Shown: positions 16,643 through 26,109, counted from the stretch's first letter. The stretch is 64,000 nt of DNA from Massilia sp. YIM B02769 (GCF_030411995.1 NZ_JASNRC010000018.1:35742-99741); one strand, 5' to 3'. The notes: generated by a model not told the origin, from the letters alone. Translations and numbers: made by a program.

Positions 16643-17100
16643 TCACCTCCCTCCTGGTCCAGGACGATACCTGCGCACCCATCACGCTGTGCAAAGCTAA
16701 CCCACACTTCCCATCAAAGCACGCTGCAGCATGCTATGCAGCCCAAGCTGCATTTCTCCGCACGGTCTTCGGCTACCAGCCGACCAAGGGTCTGATTGCA
16801 GGCTACGTGAGCAGCGTCGCGATGGAAGGCAGCATCGTGGCCGTTGAGGTCGCCTTCCGTGAATACGGTTACGCCACGGGCATGTTCGAGGTGCCCGTCC
16901 ACGCGATCAAGTTCGACGGCCAGAGCGTGTCGACGACTAGTGACGCCGCAACGTGGATCGGCCAGAGCGTGGTGTTGAAGGTTATCAACCGCTATAAGCT
17001 CGACGGTATCTTCCTGTCGAATGTTGCTGCTATCAGCATCGACGGCGGCGACAAGTGGGTGGAGCCGCCGCGCGAGTCGCTCGCAAAGCTGGAGGCTTAA
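16639..17100 (+). CDS. Hypothetical protein, Element B replication operon
   Basis: 153 residues, not recognised. No TM helix or signal peptide. It has a beta-rich central part (AMEGSIVAVEVAFREYGYA, then KFDGQSVSTTSDAATW). The ATG at 16639 overlaps the AlpA-like stop (ATGA), and the primase-like gene starts 5 bases after its stop. Position suggests an accessory role in element maintenance. Confidence 0.6.
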   Translation: MITSLLVQDDTCAPITLCKANPHFPSKHAAACYAAQAAFLRTVFGYQPTKGLIAGYVSSVAMEGSIVAVEVAFREYGYATGMFEVPVHAIKFDGQSVSTTSDAATWIGQSVVLKVINRYKLDGIFLSNVAAISIDGGDKWVEPPRESLAKLEA

Positions 17101-17105
17101 TCACG

Positions 17106-19874
17106 ATGTGGACCACTGAATCCCCCAGCGCCCTGGTCAAGACTACGCCCACGGAAGTCGTCGACGGTGCCGCGCCGGCGACGGCGACCGCGGGAGTGGA
17201 AGCGACGTCTGATATGGCGCCCGCTACCACGGCCGTCGAACACCGTGCAGCAGTAACGATCCTGACCAATGACAATGGCAACCTGACGAAAACCTTCTTC
17301 CTGGATGAGGGTGGCACCGTACAAAAGCAGGCTGCAGCAAAGTTGGTCTACGGCCGCTACCAAGTGCGCCACGCTCCCGACCTCGATGCACTGAACACCA
17401 TCCTCGACTCCTTGGCGCCCACCCAAGCTGTGACCTACGGCCGCCCCGTGACCGCGGAAGGCGTGGTGGTGGCTCAAAGCGTGAAAGGCCCCGCTGCGGG
17501 CGCTATCACCCGCACCCGAGAGAACTTCCAGTTCGGTGACGATGCCGGCGTCCTGATGCTGGATTATGACCCGCCCAAAGATCGGGTTGCATTCTCCCCG
17601 TCGGAGCTGCTGCAGACTGTCCGTGGCTGCTATGGGGTTCTCGATAAGGTGGCCATGCTGTGGCGGGCAAGCGCGTCTTCCGGTGTCAACGGCCGGGGCA
17701 TTACTGGCCAGCGCATCTACCTCATCGTCAGCAAGGCAAGCGCAATCCCGCGCATCGGTAAGGTGATCTTCGATCGCCTGTGGCTGGCCGGCTTCGGCTA
17801 CTACGCACTCAGCAAGTCCGGCCAGTTGCTCGAACGCGCGCCGATTGATCTGTCGGTGTGGAAACCGGAAGGCCTCGACTTCGCCGCCAATCCGGTGCTG
17901 AACAACGGTATTGCGCGCGCTTCCTACGAGAGCGAGATCACGGGTGGCGGCCTGTTGGATGCGACTCAGGTGCAGGAGCTGACGGCGGACGAGATCGTCG
18001 AGTTGAAGGCGATCAAATCGGCAGCTCGCGCGGCTATGACTCCCCACGTTCAGACGGCAAAAGAGGAATACATCAAGGAGGTTGCTCCAATGATGGCCGA
18101 GCAGCTGAAGCGCCTGAACGTCGATGCCGATTCGGCGGCAATCAGCGTGATGCTCGACCGTGCTACGGCGCAGCGCACCTTGATGGGCGACTTCCCATTG
18201 CTCACCGCTGAGCGCAAATGGGTCACCGTAGGCGCCGTATTGGACAACCCGGACAAATGGCACGGCACGCGATTCGCGGACCCACTGGAACCGGAGGTTG
18301 ACGGCCGTGTTGCATGGGTCAACCTGCGCAGCGGCGGGAAACCGTACCTGTACTCGCACCTGCACCACGGTACCAAATACCGTCTGGACCGCGCACCGGC
18401 ATTGATTGAAGTGACCGCAGGCGAATTGCCGCGCATGGTGGATTCCATGGCCCAGCTGCTGAAGAAATCGGGCCAGATGTACGAGCGCGCAGGTGTCATG
18501 GTTTATGTGAACGACGATGGCAAAATTGTCCAGGCCATCGCTACGTGGATGAAGGTCTTTGTGCATCGCCACTGCCGATTCGAGCAATTCAATGAACGAA
18601 AGAAGGAGATGGTTGTCGCTGAGTGCCCGCAGGGTGTCATCAACGGCCTCCTGGCTAATGCCGCGCAAACTCGCATGCCGCGCCTGATTGCTGTCCGCGA
18701 TGTCCCGACCATGGAGGCGAGCGGTCGCGTCATTGCAACGCCTGGTTACGATGAGCAGTCGGGTATCCTGCTCATCAGCGAACAATTTTCCAAATGGCCG
18801 GCAATCCGTAAGGCACCTTCGGCCAGCGACCTGAAGACGGCCCTGCAAATCCTGTGGAAGCCGTTCCAGCAGTTCCCGTACGTATCGGCTGCAGATAAAT
18901 CCGTCGTTCTGGCAGCGGTGCTGACTGCAGCGGTCCGTTGCTGCCTGCGAACCGCTCCTGGTTTCGGTTTCAGCGCCACGGCACCGGGCACCGGAAAAAC
19001 GTTGCTGGCGCAATGCATCGGCGCGCTGTATGACGGCAACGCGCCAGCAGTGAGCGCACCGATCACGCATGAAGAAGAATGGTCCAAGAGCTTGTTCAGC
19101 TCCGCCTTGGCAGGCGCTGGGACCCTGCTGTTTGACAATGCCGAGCACGCAATCGAATCGGCCAGCCTGTGCGCTGTCACCACGGCGCCTGCTATCAAAG
19201 GGCGAGTTCTCGGTGAGTCGCGCGAAGCTGAGGCTGAACACCGCTTGCTGGTTCTGGCGACCGGGAATGGCCTGCAACTGGTTGGTGACTTGAATCGCCG
19301 ATTCTTCACTTGCCGGCTAGATGCACAGGTCGATTCGTCCAAGGTGGCTGGCCGCCAGTTCGATCTGGAACCACTCGGCTACTGCCTCCAGAACCGGCTG
19401 GCGATGATCACCGCGGCACTGACGCTGATCCAGGGGTACGTCAATGCAGGATTCCCTGCTGTTTGCGACGGGCTGGCGTCGATGGATGACTGGAATAAGC
19501 TGGTCCGCTCCACCATCGTATGGCTGGCCCAACAGGGTGTCACTGAAGGCTTCGTCGATCCTAAGGTTGCCTTGCTGCGTGACAGCGCGAACGACCCGGA
19601 AGCTGCGGCGTTGGCAGGCGTGCTCGAAATGGTGAAGGCCACGTTCGGCCCCAACGGAAAGTTCACTGTCGCCGAGCTGATCAAACGCTCGGCAGGAACC
19701 GAGGGCTGGGCCGAGCTGCTGAAGGATATCGCTGGCGACCAACGGGGTGTCGATGCGCGCCGTCTCGGTCAGTGGCTGCTGAAGCGTGAAGGGCGAATCA
19801 GCAACCGCTTGAGCATCAAGCGCGCAGGCCTCAACCGCACCAAGACGGTGCTGTGGGGTATCAGCGAGGTCTAG
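17106..19874 (+). CDS. Primase/helicase-like replication protein
   Basis: 922 residues. The N-terminal half (about 80-300) looks like a VirE/primase-polymerase-like region (FGDDAGVLMLDYDPPKD, where acidic residues could bind metal). The C-terminal half has Walker A TAPGTGKTLL (~624) and Walker B-like GTLLFDNAE (~675), with a later arginine-finger candidate LNRRFFTCRLD. This fits large P4-alpha/DUF927-type primase-helicases of integrated satellites, so it likely starts element replication. The exact family is not certain. Start at 17106 because the ORF upstream of it overlaps the preceding gene. GGAG lies about 10 bases before. Confidence 0.75.
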   Translation: MWTTESPSALVKTTPTEVVDGAAPATATAGVEATSDMAPATTAVEHRAAVTILTNDNGNLTKTFFLDEGGTVQKQAAAKLVYGRYQVRHAPDLDALNTILDSLAPTQAVTYGRPVTAEGVVVAQSVKGPAAGAITRTRENFQFGDDAGVLMLDYDPPKDRVAFSPSELLQTVRGCYGVLDKVAMLWRASASSGVNGRGITGQRIYLIVSKASAIPRIGKVIFDRLWLAGFGYYALSKSGQLLERAPIDLSVWKPEGLDFAANPVLNNGIARASYESEITGGGLLDATQVQELTADEIVELKAIKSAARAAMTPHVQTAKEEYIKEVAPMMAEQLKRLNVDADSAAISVMLDRATAQRTLMGDFPLLTAERKWVTVGAVLDNPDKWHGTRFADPLEPEVDGRVAWVNLRSGGKPYLYSHLHHGTKYRLDRAPALIEVTAGELPRMVDSMAQLLKKSGQMYERAGVMVYVNDDGKIVQAIATWMKVFVHRHCRFEQFNERKKEMVVAECPQGVINGLLANAAQTRMPRLIAVRDVPTMEASGRVIATPGYDEQSGILLISEQFSKWPAIRKAPSASDLKTALQILWKPFQQFPYVSAADKSVVLAAVLTAAVRCCLRTAPGFGFSATAPGTGKTLLAQCIGALYDGNAPAVSAPITHEEEWSKSLFSSALAGAGTLLFDNAEHAIESASLCAVTTAPAIKGRVLGESREAEAEHRLLVLATGNGLQLVGDLNRRFFTCRLDAQVDSSKVAGRQFDLEPLGYCLQNRLAMITAALTLIQGYVNAGFPAVCDGLASMDDWNKLVRSTIVWLAQQGVTEGFVDPKVALLRDSANDPEAAALAGVLEMVKATFGPNGKFTVAELIKRSAGTEGWAELLKDIAGDQRGVDARRLGQWLLKREGRISNRLSIKRAGLNRTKTVLWGISEV

Positions 19875-20073
19875 TAAGCGATCGCGCAGGGTATGCAGGG
19901 ATCTGCAGGGATGTTTTTACTCTAAGTCAGTTTGAGTTTCAGAACATGCTGTTAGCAGAAGGACGTGGGGTTTTACCCCTGCAATCCCTGCACCCCTGCG
20001 CACTTGCAAAAAGCCGCTCGAATAAATCTCCTACCTCGACAATGAAAGCAATCTACATAAAAGGTTGACGACA

Positions 20074-20463
20074 ATGAAAATTAAGAAGCTCGCGGTCCAC
20101 AACACCGCTCTCTTGAAGTCCCACCGCCGCTGGCCGCTCAAAGCGGATTACCTGGACGTTCCTCGCGAAATGATCGTGCAGCTGATCGAGAAGTTCATTG
20201 CTGTGTATGGCACGGGCCCTTTGCTCGAACGCGGAAATTTCCGGCAGCTCTCGTGGATCAGCCCAGCGGGCTTCGACGCGCTGGACTTGCACCAGGCGCT
20301 GGAGGTAATTATCGATACCGTCAACGTGCGCTGCGATGATGACGACGACGCGCAGGGGATCAAAGCCCAGCTGGAACAACATCTGGGCCCACTCAACGGC
20401 TACATCGCTGTGCGCCTGCGCGGTTGGCCCTTCGTGATCCAGCCGCAAGCAGCTGCACGATAA
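20074..20463 (+). CDS. Hypothetical protein
   Basis: 129 residues, not recognised. A mostly helical N-terminal part (PREMIVQLIEKFIAVYGTGP) is followed by an acidic run (RCDDDDDA) and a C-terminal strand pair. There is no TM helix. It follows the primase/helicase gene after a 199-base gap that shows no gene and no clear terminator. ATG 20074 is chosen over an in-frame TTG at 20065. Confidence 0.55.
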   Translation: MKIKKLAVHNTALLKSHRRWPLKADYLDVPREMIVQLIEKFIAVYGTGPLLERGNFRQLSWISPAGFDALDLHQALEVIIDTVNVRCDDDDDAQGIKAQLEQHLGPLNGYIAVRLRGWPFVIQPQAAAR

Positions 20464-20534
20464 CAGCGATCGAACATTTCACACGCGAACCCGGCATGCA
20501 CGTGCCTGGTTCGCTTTTGTTTTAGGTAGACCGA

Positions 20535-21113
20535 GTGAAAAAAGCAAAGGCTCCCCGGGTTCCTGTCCTTGAAAATGCGTTTGAAGTGAACCTGCCAAAA
20601 CTAATACGGGCAGCGAAGGCTACGGACGATGCGCGGGTCGTTCTCACTGATGGAGCTGTGCGGACAGTGGTGATACTGACCCAGAGCCGCCTAGCGGTCT
20701 CCCTGGGCGGCCGCTCGTGGGTTGTGGACATCGTAGCAGTCCAGTGCTTAAAAGGACGGTTGCGCCCCCTCCTGAAGTGCCCTCGCGCGCACGAGGGAAA
20801 TTTTCAATCCTTGTACTACCGCAGCGGCGAGTTGGCGTGCCGACACTGCCACGCGCTACGATACCGGACTAATCTTGCGGCGACGGCAGTCGAACGAGCG
20901 CGGATTGCCCGAGTTAGGCTGTTGTTGTCACTGGGTATCGAGCCAAGCCGCCTCGATATGACGCGCCACCCATACAAATGGCGCAAGCGACACGTGCGCA
21001 TAATTGCCAAGGTAGAGCGCCTCGCTAGAATCCACCACGAAGACCTTCGTTTGTGGCTTGACCGTAAATCAAAGCAGGGGAAGAAATTTCAATCTGAAGC
21101 TTCACGGCGGTAA
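20535..21113 (+). CDS. Zinc-ribbon-like hypothetical protein
   Basis: 192 residues, starting with GTG. A beta-rich N-terminal half is followed by a CP...(15)...CRHCHALRY zinc-binding-like motif (LKCPRAHEGNFQSLYYRSGE, then LACRHCHALRY). Homologues with this 'LYYR..CRHC..L.Y' pattern occur in phage and island genes of unknown role. The C-terminus is strongly basic (YKWRKRHVRIIAKVERL), which suggests nucleic-acid binding. Start GTG 20535 is uncertain. Confidence 0.6.
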   Translation: MKKAKAPRVPVLENAFEVNLPKLIRAAKATDDARVVLTDGAVRTVVILTQSRLAVSLGGRSWVVDIVAVQCLKGRLRPLLKCPRAHEGNFQSLYYRSGELACRHCHALRYRTNLAATAVERARIARVRLLLSLGIEPSRLDMTRHPYKWRKRHVRIIAKVERLARIHHEDLRLWLDRKSKQGKKFQSEASRR

Positions 21114-21218
21114 TCGAAAATACGAGCGAATATTCTACTTAACAAGCATCTACTGATCTCCCGCTCGAGGCGCTTTAGCTTTACTTCATCGAGTCGGTGC
21201 ATGCTCATTCATTGTAAT

Positions 21219-22373
21219 TTAGCTAACGTCCTTAATTTTTTTCATTTTCTTCAGAAGTAATCGTCGGTCTTCCCGCCCTGTTGCTGCGACGATTTCAACG
21301 TACTCTTCACAAATAAATTCATAAAGAGCATCACCAATAACCGCCCCATTCAGGCTAACTTTGGAACCATCCGCTATTTCGCCCGAATAGACTTCGTTGT
21401 CCTCCTCGCTTATGAGCTTCCAAGTGCCTGCAGTCTGAGCCGCTAAATCCAGTCGACCTCGGATTATAACTTCCTGCACACTGAGATCCGATCGTTGCTT
21501 GCAAACCTCCACGAGTTTTCGGATTTCCGCTAGGCTAAGCCGAGATTTGCTTGCGGAGCCCATCGAAGGGTTCGCCCATTCCACTCGTATCGCCGCTTCA
21601 TGTTCAGACAAAAAGTTTAGAAGTTTAATTAAGGACGAGGCAGTATGACCACGAACAGATTGCAGGTATTCAAGGGCCGCCCCCGAGTCGGTGGATAGGG
21701 CTAAAAATCTATTTATTTGTTCCATTGCTGCAGTGAATGCAGGATGTTCGCCGTGCATGTCACTTGGGTGTGAACTGCAGAATTTAACAGTAAATGACCC
21801 CTTGGCAAAACCAAATACATCAGCGGCGAACGAGTCATCACCTTTTTTCAACGGCTTTTTGGCGACACGAGCCGCAGCTCGGGAAAAATTGCGGACCATT
21901 GCTTGGAAGATAAATAAGAACTCGCCCAGTGTATTTGTATGTATGCGGGCCTGCTTTACTGCCTCAGGCACTTCAAGTGAAACGAAAGATACTGTTGTAG
22001 CCATCTCGGCGGCAGTTTCTGCAACCTCATCGAAACCCTCGAAAAACAGGTCCGGCTCTGGAAGGGACCGACTAGGAAACACGTCATAAGTCGACCGGGT
22101 CGCAATTAAACGCGTGGCATCACCACCGACAAAATGCGCGCTATAAAATTCGCGGATTTCCGGCGTTTCATAAATTGCTCGCAGATCGATCTTCCCGCAC
22201 ACTAACCCTTTGGCGCGTTCCGGAGAAATTGATGTGCATGCATATGTAGGCCCATCGTCCCCATCTTCAGCGCCTATCATGCAAACATATTGCCCACCTA
22301 CCTCGTCCTTGCCTAAAAAAACTTGGGGTATGTCGTAGAAGAGAAGGACTAGTCCTTGTTTGATAGTTCTCAT
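21219..22373 (-). CDS. Unknown protein of a low-GC two-gene unit (DUF6575-like, tentative)
   Basis: 384 residues, visibly lower in GC than its neighbours, which suggests separate transfer. The N-terminus (GLVLLFYDIPQVFLGKDEVG, then GQYVCMIGAED) resembles DUF6575-type proteins of mobile DNA; I am not certain. The rest is alpha/beta with no nuclease or ATPase motif that I can see, and no TM helix. The start at ATG 22373 overlaps the stop of the upstream gene (ATGA), so the two are translated together. Such coupled pairs in islands are often defence systems, which is only an inference here. Confidence 0.6.
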   Translation of the reverse strand: MRTIKQGLVLLFYDIPQVFLGKDEVGGQYVCMIGAEDGDDGPTYACTSISPERAKGLVCGKIDLRAIYETPEIREFYSAHFVGGDATRLIATRSTYDVFPSRSLPEPDLFFEGFDEVAETAAEMATTVSFVSLEVPEAVKQARIHTNTLGEFLFIFQAMVRNFSRAAARVAKKPLKKGDDSFAADVFGFAKGSFTVKFCSSHPSDMHGEHPAFTAAMEQINRFLALSTDSGAALEYLQSVRGHTASSLIKLLNFLSEHEAAIRVEWANPSMGSASKSRLSLAEIRKLVEVCKQRSDLSVQEVIIRGRLDLAAQTAGTWKLISEEDNEVYSGEIADGSKVSLNGAVIGDALYEFICEEYVEIVAATGREDRRLLLKKMKKIKDVS

Positions 22374-22870
22374 GTGGTGGCCTGAACGTTTTGCAGAATT
22401 GGAAAGGCCTCCGACCGCCACCATGAATAATGGTCTGGTCCACCATTTTTTTCTACGAGGCCCGCCGTATGGTCAAGCTTTATCGCGGTGATCGTCTTGT
22501 GACGATGCCGTTCCATTTTCAAAAGTCTGGTCAGTCCGGTGGGGCTGTTGAATACCGAGACCGCGCGTGCGTGACACTCGTCGGTGTTGTACTTGGTACC
22601 GGGATTTAATTTTCGATGTGACCAAAAATCCTCACACGTTGGAGAAGCCGATTCGGTCAGCCTATAAAATGTACTCGTTGGCGGGACCGCGCCAGGGGGC
22701 GGACACGTAGGAGGCAGTTGCTCGAACCACATAGAAGGACAGGAAGTTGATGTTTGACAGTCTGAACATAGTACCGGTTGTCTAAGTGCCAAGTAAAGCA
22801 AGATTACGGGTGGGAGACTGTAATATATTTTTTGAAAGCGCATCGTTATGCGTAATGAATAGGAACGCAT
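22370..22870 (-). CDS. Unknown partner protein of the low-GC two-gene unit
   Basis: 166 residues from the first start, or 120 from ATG 22732, which begins MWFEQLPPTCPPPG. The region before 22732 reads like an unlikely hydrophobic leader (IYYSLPPVILLYLALRQPVL), so 22732 may be the true start, although neither has a good ribosome site. The core TFYRLTESASPTCEDFWSHR, then ECHARAVSVF and RHRHKTITAIKLDHTAGLVE has conserved-looking Cys/His/Arg residues. It ends inside the start of the next gene (4-base overlap). Function unknown. Confidence 0.55.
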   Translation of the reverse strand: MRSYSLRITMRFQKIYYSLPPVILLYLALRQPVLCSDCQTSTSCPSMWFEQLPPTCPPPGAVPPTSTFYRLTESASPTCEDFWSHRKLNPGTKYNTDECHARAVSVFNSPTGLTRLLKMERHRHKTITAIKLDHTAGLVEKNGGPDHYSWWRSEAFPILQNVQATT

Positions 22871-22976
22871 GCAAGATTATGTGTGTTCAGTTCGTTGCTT
22901 TCGAGTGCATCAAAAAGGCCGATTTCTAACACCCGTTTTTCGACCCTTTTGAGACTGTTGGAAAAATAGCCTTTTG

Positions 22977-22998
22977 ATATATCAACATGTTGATATAT
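22977..22998. promoter_or_regulatory. Perfect 22-bp palindrome before the recombinase
   Basis: Arms atatatcaaca and tgttgatatat meet without a spacer, 35 bases upstream of the recombinase start. It is probably a resolvase binding site (res subsite) or an operator. The palindrome is seen; its role is inferred from position. Confidence 0.65.
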
Positions 22999-23033
22999 AT
23001 TGATGAGGTTTTTCAACATTCTATGAGGTAACG

Positions 23034-23603
23034 ATGGCAGTGTTCGGGTATGGACGAGTATCTACAGCAGATCAGACAACAGACAATCAACGATTGGAGA
23101 TCGAGCGCGCTGGGTACATGGTGGAGTATTGGTTTGGGGATACGGTAAGCGGCAAGGCCCATGCAGCCCAGCGAAAGCAGTTCGGCGCCATGCTCGGGAA
23201 GCTGAGGAAGAGCGACATTCTGGTGGTGTCCAAGCTGGATCGGCTTGGCCGAGATGCGCCGGACGTGCTTGCAACGATCAAGACGTTGGGTAGTCTCGGC
23301 GTTGAGGTCGTCGTGCTCCAGCTTGGGAAGCTCGACCTGACGTCACCGGCCGGCAAGCTCATGCTGGCCATGTTGGCTGCTGTGGCTGAAATGGAGCGTG
23401 ACCTGATCGTAGAGCGCACCCAAGCGGGCCTGGCCCGTGCGAAGGCCGAAGGTAAGATCCTTGGAAGGCCAGCTAAAACGACGCCAGAACAGCGCGAAGC
23501 CATAGTGCAAGGGTACAGGGCCAAACAGAGTGTTAGCGCCCTGGCGAGGCTGCACGACGTTTCCAGGTCTACTGTACTGACGATTGTGAAAGCATCGGCC
23601 TGA
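23034..23603 (+). CDS. Serine recombinase (TnpR/Hin-type resolvase)
   Basis: 189 residues. The N-terminal catalytic domain starts GYGRVSTADQ with Ser near residue 10 as the nucleophile. It continues with KLDRLGRDAPD and ends its long helix with RTQAGLARAKAEGKILGR. The C-terminal HTH is KQSVSALARLHDVSRSTVLT. The size and layout fit Tn3-family resolvases or invertases. No transposase gene or invertible segment is seen next to it. ATG 23034 has GAGGTAACG just before it. It may resolve element dimers using the palindrome upstream. Confidence 0.88.
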   Translation: MAVFGYGRVSTADQTTDNQRLEIERAGYMVEYWFGDTVSGKAHAAQRKQFGAMLGKLRKSDILVVSKLDRLGRDAPDVLATIKTLGSLGVEVVVLQLGKLDLTSPAGKLMLAMLAAVAEMERDLIVERTQAGLARAKAEGKILGRPAKTTPEQREAIVQGYRAKQSVSALARLHDVSRSTVLTIVKASA

Positions 23604-23643
23604 TGCATTCTGGCGGCCTGCGAGGGCCGCCTTATCGGCCTGG

Positions 23644-24405
23644 TTACCAGGCACGAGCTCTTTGTTGCGACGTTTGTGTATGAGTAGCGCTTCGTGGCGG
23701 GATGACTCTTACTGATGAGTCCCCCGCCTCAGCCCACTGTTGCTGAAGGTATGCTTTCCTCCACTGATCTGGCGGGATAGAGGGGATCAAGCTAAGAGCC
23801 TCTTGAAAACGCCCGAGCTGACGATATAGCTCAACTCGTTCAAGCGTCCAGGCATCAGAAGGCAGCAACGCAAGCAGCCGTTCCATGTTGGCTCGCGCGG
23901 CTTTTACTTCCAGTTCAGGGCCATCGGATCGCCTGCGATGGTGATCGTTCGAGGCCCACCATAACTTCCTACGCAAGTACTCTTCTTGATCGGGCAGCAT
24001 AGAGGCAATATGTGCTAAGGCGTCAATATAATCTTGGACAGTGCTGAGCCGGATGAAGCGAGCAGCTTCTTTGATCTCGCGTGGCAATGATGACCATTCC
24101 CGCTCACCCTTAAGTTTGCCGCTCCGGTCACCCGTCAGCAGATGCCATAATTGCGCCAATGCACTTAACGCGGCCGGTTTTTCAGGCGCAGGCATCAGCG
24201 CATCTGCGTCATCGATCCAAAGAATCTTCGAGCAGGTAGGGCAGCGCCCGACTGGGCTACCAATACCAGCCCACCACTGCTCGTTCTTCCCATCTGACCA
24301 GCTTGGTACGTCATCATAAAAGTGTAAGAACGTGAGTATGCTCCGCGTGAAGTAACCATTGCACGCAGGGCAGCGATGAAGGGTAGGGCCGGAAAGTTGA
24401 GTCAT
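23644..24405 (-). CDS. Hypothetical protein with N-terminal zinc ribbon
   Basis: 253 residues. Two Cys pairs (HRCPACNG near residue 11 and GRCPTCSK near residue 54) look like a zinc ribbon. The rest is helical and could contain TPR-like repeats (LLPSDAWTLERVELYRQLGR, then FQEALSLIPSIP). There is no TM helix. It is convergent with the recombinase. An upstream start at 24474 would add 23 residues; ATG 24405 is preferred because the Cys pairs begin right after it. Confidence 0.6.
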   Translation of the reverse strand: MTQLSGPTLHRCPACNGYFTRSILTFLHFYDDVPSWSDGKNEQWWAGIGSPVGRCPTCSKILWIDDADALMPAPEKPAALSALAQLWHLLTGDRSGKLKGEREWSSLPREIKEAARFIRLSTVQDYIDALAHIASMLPDQEEYLRRKLWWASNDHHRRRSDGPELEVKAARANMERLLALLPSDAWTLERVELYRQLGRFQEALSLIPSIPPDQWRKAYLQQQWAEAGDSSVRVIPPRSATHTQTSQQRARAW

Positions 24406-24581
24406 GAGGATATCTTTGCGTCTCCGATGGGTTGAAAGGTTGTCGTAAGACCCACCTACCCGGGGGGGGGCCAAGGTCGGCCCCCGCGTATGTGCGACTG
24501 ACCGACGGGTCCGTCAAATTTTTTTTCGCGTACGAACAAGCGGATTTTTCCCCTCACCATGGAGGTCGACTGGCGGCTTCT

Positions 24582-25283
24582 TTAGCCACCATGAGGCAAG
24601 CCGAGGTTTTGATTCGCCGGCACTGCTACGTCGATCAGCTTCGGCTTCGGCAAGTTGAGCTCGTTCATGAGTTGAACAAAGTCATCCCGGCTTCGGTTGG
24701 CCAAGCGTGCGTTATGACGCTTTTCCCAGCCGATCGTCGACACCGCTTGGCCCTTGTAGTCGTGGCCTGGCCACATGAGGGCGTCGTCCGGTAGCGTGAA
24801 CAGCTTATCGTTGACGCTGTCGTACAGGGCATCTGCACTGCCGCTCTGGAAGTCGGTACGCCCGCAGCCGTCGATCAGCAGCGTATCGCCTGTAAAGACA
24901 TTGCCCCGCCAGACGTAGCTCATGCTGCCAGCAGTATGGCCTGGCGTATGCAGGACCCGGATCTCTTCGCCAGTCCCAAAGGAGATCAGCTCCCCATCCT
25001 TCAGTTGCATCTCGGCGGGGGCGATACCGCAACCGCTTGGGGCTGCAGCGACAGCGCCGGTCAGCTCGCACAGCCTGCCGGCCGAGGTAACATGATCAGC
25101 ATGTGCGTGCGTCTCGAGCACGTAACGCAGCTTCAAGCCCAGGCGCTGGAGATGCTGGAGGTCGCGTTCCCAGTGGCGCTCTACCGGGTCGATGATGACC
25201 GCTTCCTTTTCGCCGGGCGCGACAAGGATGTAGGTGAAGGTGGACGATTCAGTATCGAACAGCTGGATAGGGCTCAGATTCAT
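24582..25283 (-). CDS. Persulfide dioxygenase (ETHE1/Blh-type MBL-fold)
   Basis: 233 residues of metallo-beta-lactamase fold. Metal ligands are visible: THAHADHVT (HxHxDH), the His in HTPGHTAGSM, the Asp in FTGDTLLIDGCGR and the His in MWPGHDYKG. The DGCGRTDFQSG segment is typical of ETHE1-like sulfur dioxygenases, which oxidise glutathione persulfide to sulfite. GGAG lies 6 bases before ATG 25283. It is the distal gene of the leftward BigR operon, next to a TauE-type exporter that could carry the sulfite out. Confidence 0.88.
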   Translation of the reverse strand: MNLSPIQLFDTESSTFTYILVAPGEKEAVIIDPVERHWERDLQHLQRLGLKLRYVLETHAHADHVTSAGRLCELTGAVAAAPSGCGIAPAEMQLKDGELISFGTGEEIRVLHTPGHTAGSMSYVWRGNVFTGDTLLIDGCGRTDFQSGSADALYDSVNDKLFTLPDDALMWPGHDYKGQAVSTIGWEKRHNARLANRSRDDFVQLMNELNLPKPKLIDVAVPANQNLGLPHGG

Positions 25284-25314
25284 TTCGTTCTCCAAAAAAT
25301 ACTATGTAGTGCAA

Positions 25315-26109
25315 TTAAGAGAGCAGGGCCTTGGCGACCATGCCGAGCGCGACCAAGGCCGAGACAACGGCGAACGCCTTTTGCAAAGCCGGGCCCGCGA
25401 CCCTGGCTGCAAGCGAACGGCCGCCCAGCATGCCGGCGAGGGCACCGCCCGCGAATGGCGCCGCAGTAGACCAATCAATGCCTCCCTGCGCCGCCGAGGT
25501 GGCGACTCCCGTCACGGAAATGATGGCGATGACGGCAAGGGATGTCGCCACCGCAGATTTCACCGTCAGGTCGGTGTAGCGTTGCAGGGCCGGCACCATC
25601 ACGAAACCCCCGCCGACGCCAAGCAACCCTGAGAGGAGGCCCGCAAGAGCGCCTGATAGGCCGAGCGCCCGCATACATGGGCGGGTCCAGACAAAGCGTC
25701 CGGTCTGTTCCCCGCGCACGCAGACGAGCTTGCCCGGTCCGTTAGCCACGGCCGGCCGAGCAGCTTGGCGCCAGGTCCTGAAAGCCACGTAGAGCAGTGT
25801 CATGGAGAACAGCAGGCTCAGCCAGCGGCCATCGACCAGGCGCGCTGCCCAAAAACCGGCCGGCGACAGCAGCATGCCAGCCGCGGCGATCAGCAGCGCG
25901 GCTCGGTAGCGCACCTGTCCGTCCCGTAAACCGAGGATCGCCCCCAAGGCCGCCGCCATTCCTACGGCCAGCAGACCGATCGGTCCAGCCTCGGCAACGC
26001 CGATTCCGGTACCGAACACCAGCAGGGGTACTGCAAGGATGCCGCCTCCGGCCCCGGTCAGTGCCAGAATCAGCCCAACGACGAGACCGAGCAGGGTGGC
26101 TGTTAGCAT
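25315..26109 (-). CDS. TauE/SafE-family sulfite exporter-like permease
   Basis: 264 residues with seven or eight predicted TM helices in two repeats, each beginning with a glycine-rich motif (LALTGAGGGILAVPL, and LLGVGGGFVMVPALQ). These are the two signature repeats of TauE/SafE proteins, some of which export sulfite or sulfoacetate. A hydrophilic loop lies around residues 115-150. Part of the leftward sulfide-response operon (31 bases from the dioxygenase gene). Confidence 0.85.
   Translation of the reverse strand: MLTATLLGLVVGLILALTGAGGGILAVPLLVFGTGIGVAEAGPIGLLAVGMAAALGAILGLRDGQVRYRAALLIAAAGMLLSPAGFWAARLVDGRWLSLLFSMTLLYVAFRTWRQAARPAVANGPGKLVCVRGEQTGRFVWTRPCMRALGLSGALAGLLSGLLGVGGGFVMVPALQRYTDLTVKSAVATSLAVIAIISVTGVATSAAQGGIDWSTAAPFAGGALAGMLGGRSLAARVAGPALQKAFAVVSALVALGMVAKALLS

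Noticed and set aside
17097..19277. 726-residue minus-strand frame opposite the primase/helicase-like gene
   Set aside because: Composition is typical of an antisense shadow and no start or motif supports it.
24432..24794. 120-residue plus-strand frame opposite the dioxygenase
   Set aside because: It runs through a G-rich tract and the 3' end of a clear minus-strand gene.
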